Notes under the pieces: model-generated
What the model was told of the DNA's origin: nothing
Databases searched by the model: none
The model's input: only the letters and a program-made list of their open reading frames with translations
Position numbers and translations under genes: made by a program
From: an uncultured Dialister sp.
Lineage (GTDB): Bacteria; Bacillota; Negativicutes; Veillonellales; Dialisteraceae
Reading direction: 5' to 3'
Assembly: GCA_900314595.1 (NCBI GenBank)
Contig: OMVW01000060.1
Coordinates: 1-7,412 of the forward strand
DNA length: 7,412 nucleotides
Shown here: positions 6,328-7,412 of the stretch, piece by piece
How the letters are laid out: every line of letters begins with the position of its first letter
Numbering within the stretch: position 1 is the first letter of the stretch

Positions 6328-7075
6328 AACAACCAACTATGGGCGTCTGAAACAGAATCTGGAATACCTCCAGTTGTGGCAGATGTCCACAGGCCTTTCA
6401 GATGTCCTTCAGGAAGGAGCCGACAGCCACCTCTCAACAATTGAGATGATGCTGCGACTAACCGATCTGGAAGTAGAGAAAAAGCAAAGGAACCGGGCCG
6501 AAATGATGGTCAAGGTTGCATGCTTTCCCTCACCAAAGACATTGGATACCTTTGACTTCACCTTTCAGCCAAAGATTGACGAGAAACAGATTCGCAACCT
6601 GCATGAGCTGGGATTTATAGACCGGCAGGAGAATATTGTATTTCTGGGAAACAGCGGGGTCGGCAAGACCCATCTGGCTATTTCTCTTGGGATGACTGCT
6701 GCCCGCAATCGGATCAGTACGCTGTTCATCAAATGCAATGATCTCATCAGCAATCTGCATAAGGCAAAAACTGAGCATCGTCTGACAGACAGGTTGAAAT
6801 TTTATGCCAAGCAGCGTCTGCTCATCATAGATGAACTGGGGTACCTGCCGCTGGATGATGGAGATGCAGACCTTCTATTTCAGCTTATTGACATGAGATA
6901 CGAAAAGAGAAGTACCATCATTACCACAAATGCAGCCTTTGATGAATGGCCGGATATTCTCAAAGATGAACGAGTGGCAAGCGCCATAGTGGACAGGGTG
7001 TTGCATCACTGTACAGTCATCAGTATTAGTGGCCAGTCTTACCGTCTAAAGGATTATTTTACGGAGGAACAATAA
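6314..7075 (+). CDS. istB: IS21-family AAA+ ATPase helper IstB
   Basis: ATP-dependent transposition helper of 253 residues, the usual size. IstB forms oligomers on DNA, helps choose the target and activates IstA; it is related to the DnaC/DnaA ATPases. Walker A is GNSGVGKT at 112-119. Walker B is LLIIDE with Asp173-Glu174, followed by LGYLPLD. A sensor-1-like segment, STIITTN, ends at Asn206, and RVASAIVDRVLHH carries the conserved C-terminal arginines. I prefer the ATG at 6314 (overlapping istA) to the in-frame ATG at 6320 because AGGAG at 6300-6304 lies nine bases upstream of the former. The first 100 residues form the N-terminal domain that contacts IstA in this family. No damage is visible. 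The right IS end begins just after the stop. Confidence 0.96.
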   Translation: MLMPETTNYGRLKQNLEYLQLWQMSTGLSDVLQEGADSHLSTIEMMLRLTDLEVEKKQRNRAEMMVKVACFPSPKTLDTFDFTFQPKIDEKQIRNLHELGFIDRQENIVFLGNSGVGKTHLAISLGMTAARNRISTLFIKCNDLISNLHKAKTEHRLTDRLKFYAKQRLLIIDELGYLPLDDGDADLLFQLIDMRYEKRSTIITTNAAFDEWPDILKDERVASAIVDRVLHHCTVISISGQSYRLKDYFTEEQ

Positions 7076-7078
7076 TTC

Positions 7079-7145
7079 GTACACGCTTATCTTGATATTT
7101 TTGTACATTCTTAAGTTGAAAAAAATGTACATTCTTATCTTGACA
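7079..7145. repeat. Triple 24-bp-periodic transposase-site array at the right IS end
   Basis: Three related 19-bp motifs starting GTACA lie at 7079-7097, 7103-7121 and 7127-7145, exactly 24 bp apart. The outer and inner copies each agree with the neighbouring or terminal motif at 16 of 19 positions. The left end shows only two such sites (ending 4653 and 4677, also 24 bp apart). The innermost right copy (CTTATCTTGATA) is the most diverged. Confidence 0.8.
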
Positions 7146-7151
7146 TTTACA
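7126..7151. repeat. Right terminal inverted repeat of the IS
   Basis: Reverse complement partner of 4629-4654 (23 of 26), ending in CA. It contains an outward-facing consensus -35 hexamer, TTGACA, at 7140-7145. Confidence 0.85.
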
Positions 7152-7156
7152 TGCGG
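7152..7156. repeat. Target-site duplication of the IS, right
   Basis: TGCGG, the same five bases as 4624-4628, directly after the CA end of the element. Confidence 0.8.
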
Positions 7157-7157
7157 C

Positions 7158-7356
7158 GGGAGTATGGATGATGGACTTATAGTTGGAAGGAGGCTATATG
7201 GTCAATTGACTTTTGAATCGGGGATATCGGGAATCTCGGGATTATCGGGGTTATCGGGAAGGTGGCGGCCTGATGGCCGCCGAGTATATATGGGGACTTT
7301 GCACAGGCGGAGTGAAAATCCCGTACAAGCCGGAATGTTCAAGGCTCCCCAGGCTT
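7158..7356. repeat. Unit A direct repeat, right copy
   Basis: Second copy of the unit at 4233-4433, with the same order of parts. The palindrome GTCAATTGAC is at 7201-7210 and the five 9-bp-phased TCGGG motifs start at 7218, 7227, 7236, 7245 and 7254. The hairpin is GGCGGCC-TGAT-GGCCGCC (7264-7281), whose stem sequence differs from the left copy while pairing remains perfect. The copy ends inside GGCTCCCCAGGCTT; the REP-like hairpin arm that follows the left copy is absent. A frame starting at ATG 7164 is open to the window edge (83 codons). I do not call it a gene because it is not conserved between copies. Confidence 0.85.
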
Positions 7357-7412
7357 ACTATAAAACCATTATCCCGAAAAACCCAAAAAAGGGCGCACTT
7401 ACCCCAGGGTCC
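7357..7412. other. Unassigned sequence at the right edge
   Basis: The unit A similarity ends at 7356. The remaining 56 bases are A/C-rich, with a CCCAAAAAAGGG palindrome-like run and GGGCGCACTTACCCC near the edge. The A run before a GC-rich arm would suit the 3' flank of a terminator for a minus-strand gene beyond the window, but the pairing arm is not visible, so I make no call. Confidence 0.3.

Larger units (their letters stand above)
4629..7151 (+). mobile_element. Complete IS21-family insertion sequence (2523 bp)
   Basis: The element has the IS21 layout: terminal inverted repeats, a long istA, an overlapping istB on the same strand, and inner copies of the terminal motif. The left end (4629-4654, starting TGGTAATGTTAAG) and the right end (7126-7151, read in reverse starting TGTAAATGTCAAG) agree at 23 of 26 positions and give the family's TG...CA termini. 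A 5-bp duplication, TGCGG, flanks it. Both genes are intact with complete catalytic motifs, so the element may be active. Its base composition is more AT-rich than the operon beside it, consistent with recent arrival. It sits downstream of the pyrG terminator in repeat DNA, so it probably disrupts no host gene. Confidence 0.93.

Noticed and set aside
4233..7356. Unit A pair plus IS as a composite transposon or CRISPR-like array
   Set aside because: The IS has its own ends and a 5-bp target duplication inside the repeat region, so it inserted later. The 9-bp motifs and two long copies do not have the repeat-spacer form of a CRISPR array.
7164..7412. An 83-codon frame open to the right edge in the second unit A copy
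   Set aside because: It has only a weak start context and is not shared with the left copy past the hairpin. It might be real if it continues with a conserved protein outside the window, but nothing here shows that.
7350..7412. Possible terminator for a minus-strand gene at the right edge
   Set aside because: Only one potential arm is visible; the partner would lie outside the window.

Overview
The window looks like chromosomal DNA of a low-to-mid GC Bacillota, with strong AGGAGG-type ribosome binding sites. I favour the Negativicutes (a Dialister- or Megasphaera-like organism). That guess rests on the gene order DUF1934-argS-pyrG and the style of the proteins. It is an inference, not a species identification.

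Layout. (1) Positions 1-98 hold the 3' end of a group II intron (domains V and VI), entering from the left edge. About 190 bp with no recognisable gene follow, then two sigma-A-type promoter matches at 290-318 and 347-374. (2) Positions 411-4167 hold a compact housekeeping operon on the + strand: a DUF1934/YwiB-family protein, arginyl-tRNA synthetase (argS) and CTP synthase (pyrG). It closes with a textbook intrinsic terminator at 4189-4213. The first two genes overlap, and only 39 bp separate argS from pyrG. (3) Positions 4233-4628 and 7152-7412 are non-coding repeat DNA. A roughly 200-bp unit (called unit A here) occurs twice as a direct repeat. Between the copies lies a REP-like block of serial hairpins and a 17-bp fragment of unit A. 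(4) Positions 4629-7151 are a complete 2523-bp IS21-family insertion sequence inserted into this repeat DNA, with istA, istB, imperfect 26-bp TG...CA terminal inverted repeats, inner transposase-site repeats on a 24-bp period, and a 5-bp target duplication (TGCGG).

How the parts relate. The housekeeping genes serve translation (arginine charging) and pyrimidine nucleotide synthesis (UTP to CTP), and are probably co-transcribed from the promoter just upstream of the DUF1934 gene. IstA (DDE transposase) and IstB (AAA+ ATPase helper) move the IS. Its leader carries a good promoter inside one arm of a large inverted repeat.

The least explained item is unit A. It has five TCGGG motifs in exact 9-bp phase. 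Its hairpin has a different stem sequence in each copy, yet both stems pair perfectly. The two copies differ by indels that break any shared reading frame. This points to selection on nucleic-acid structure rather than on protein. The IS sits at the loop position of a third, partial copy of that hairpin.
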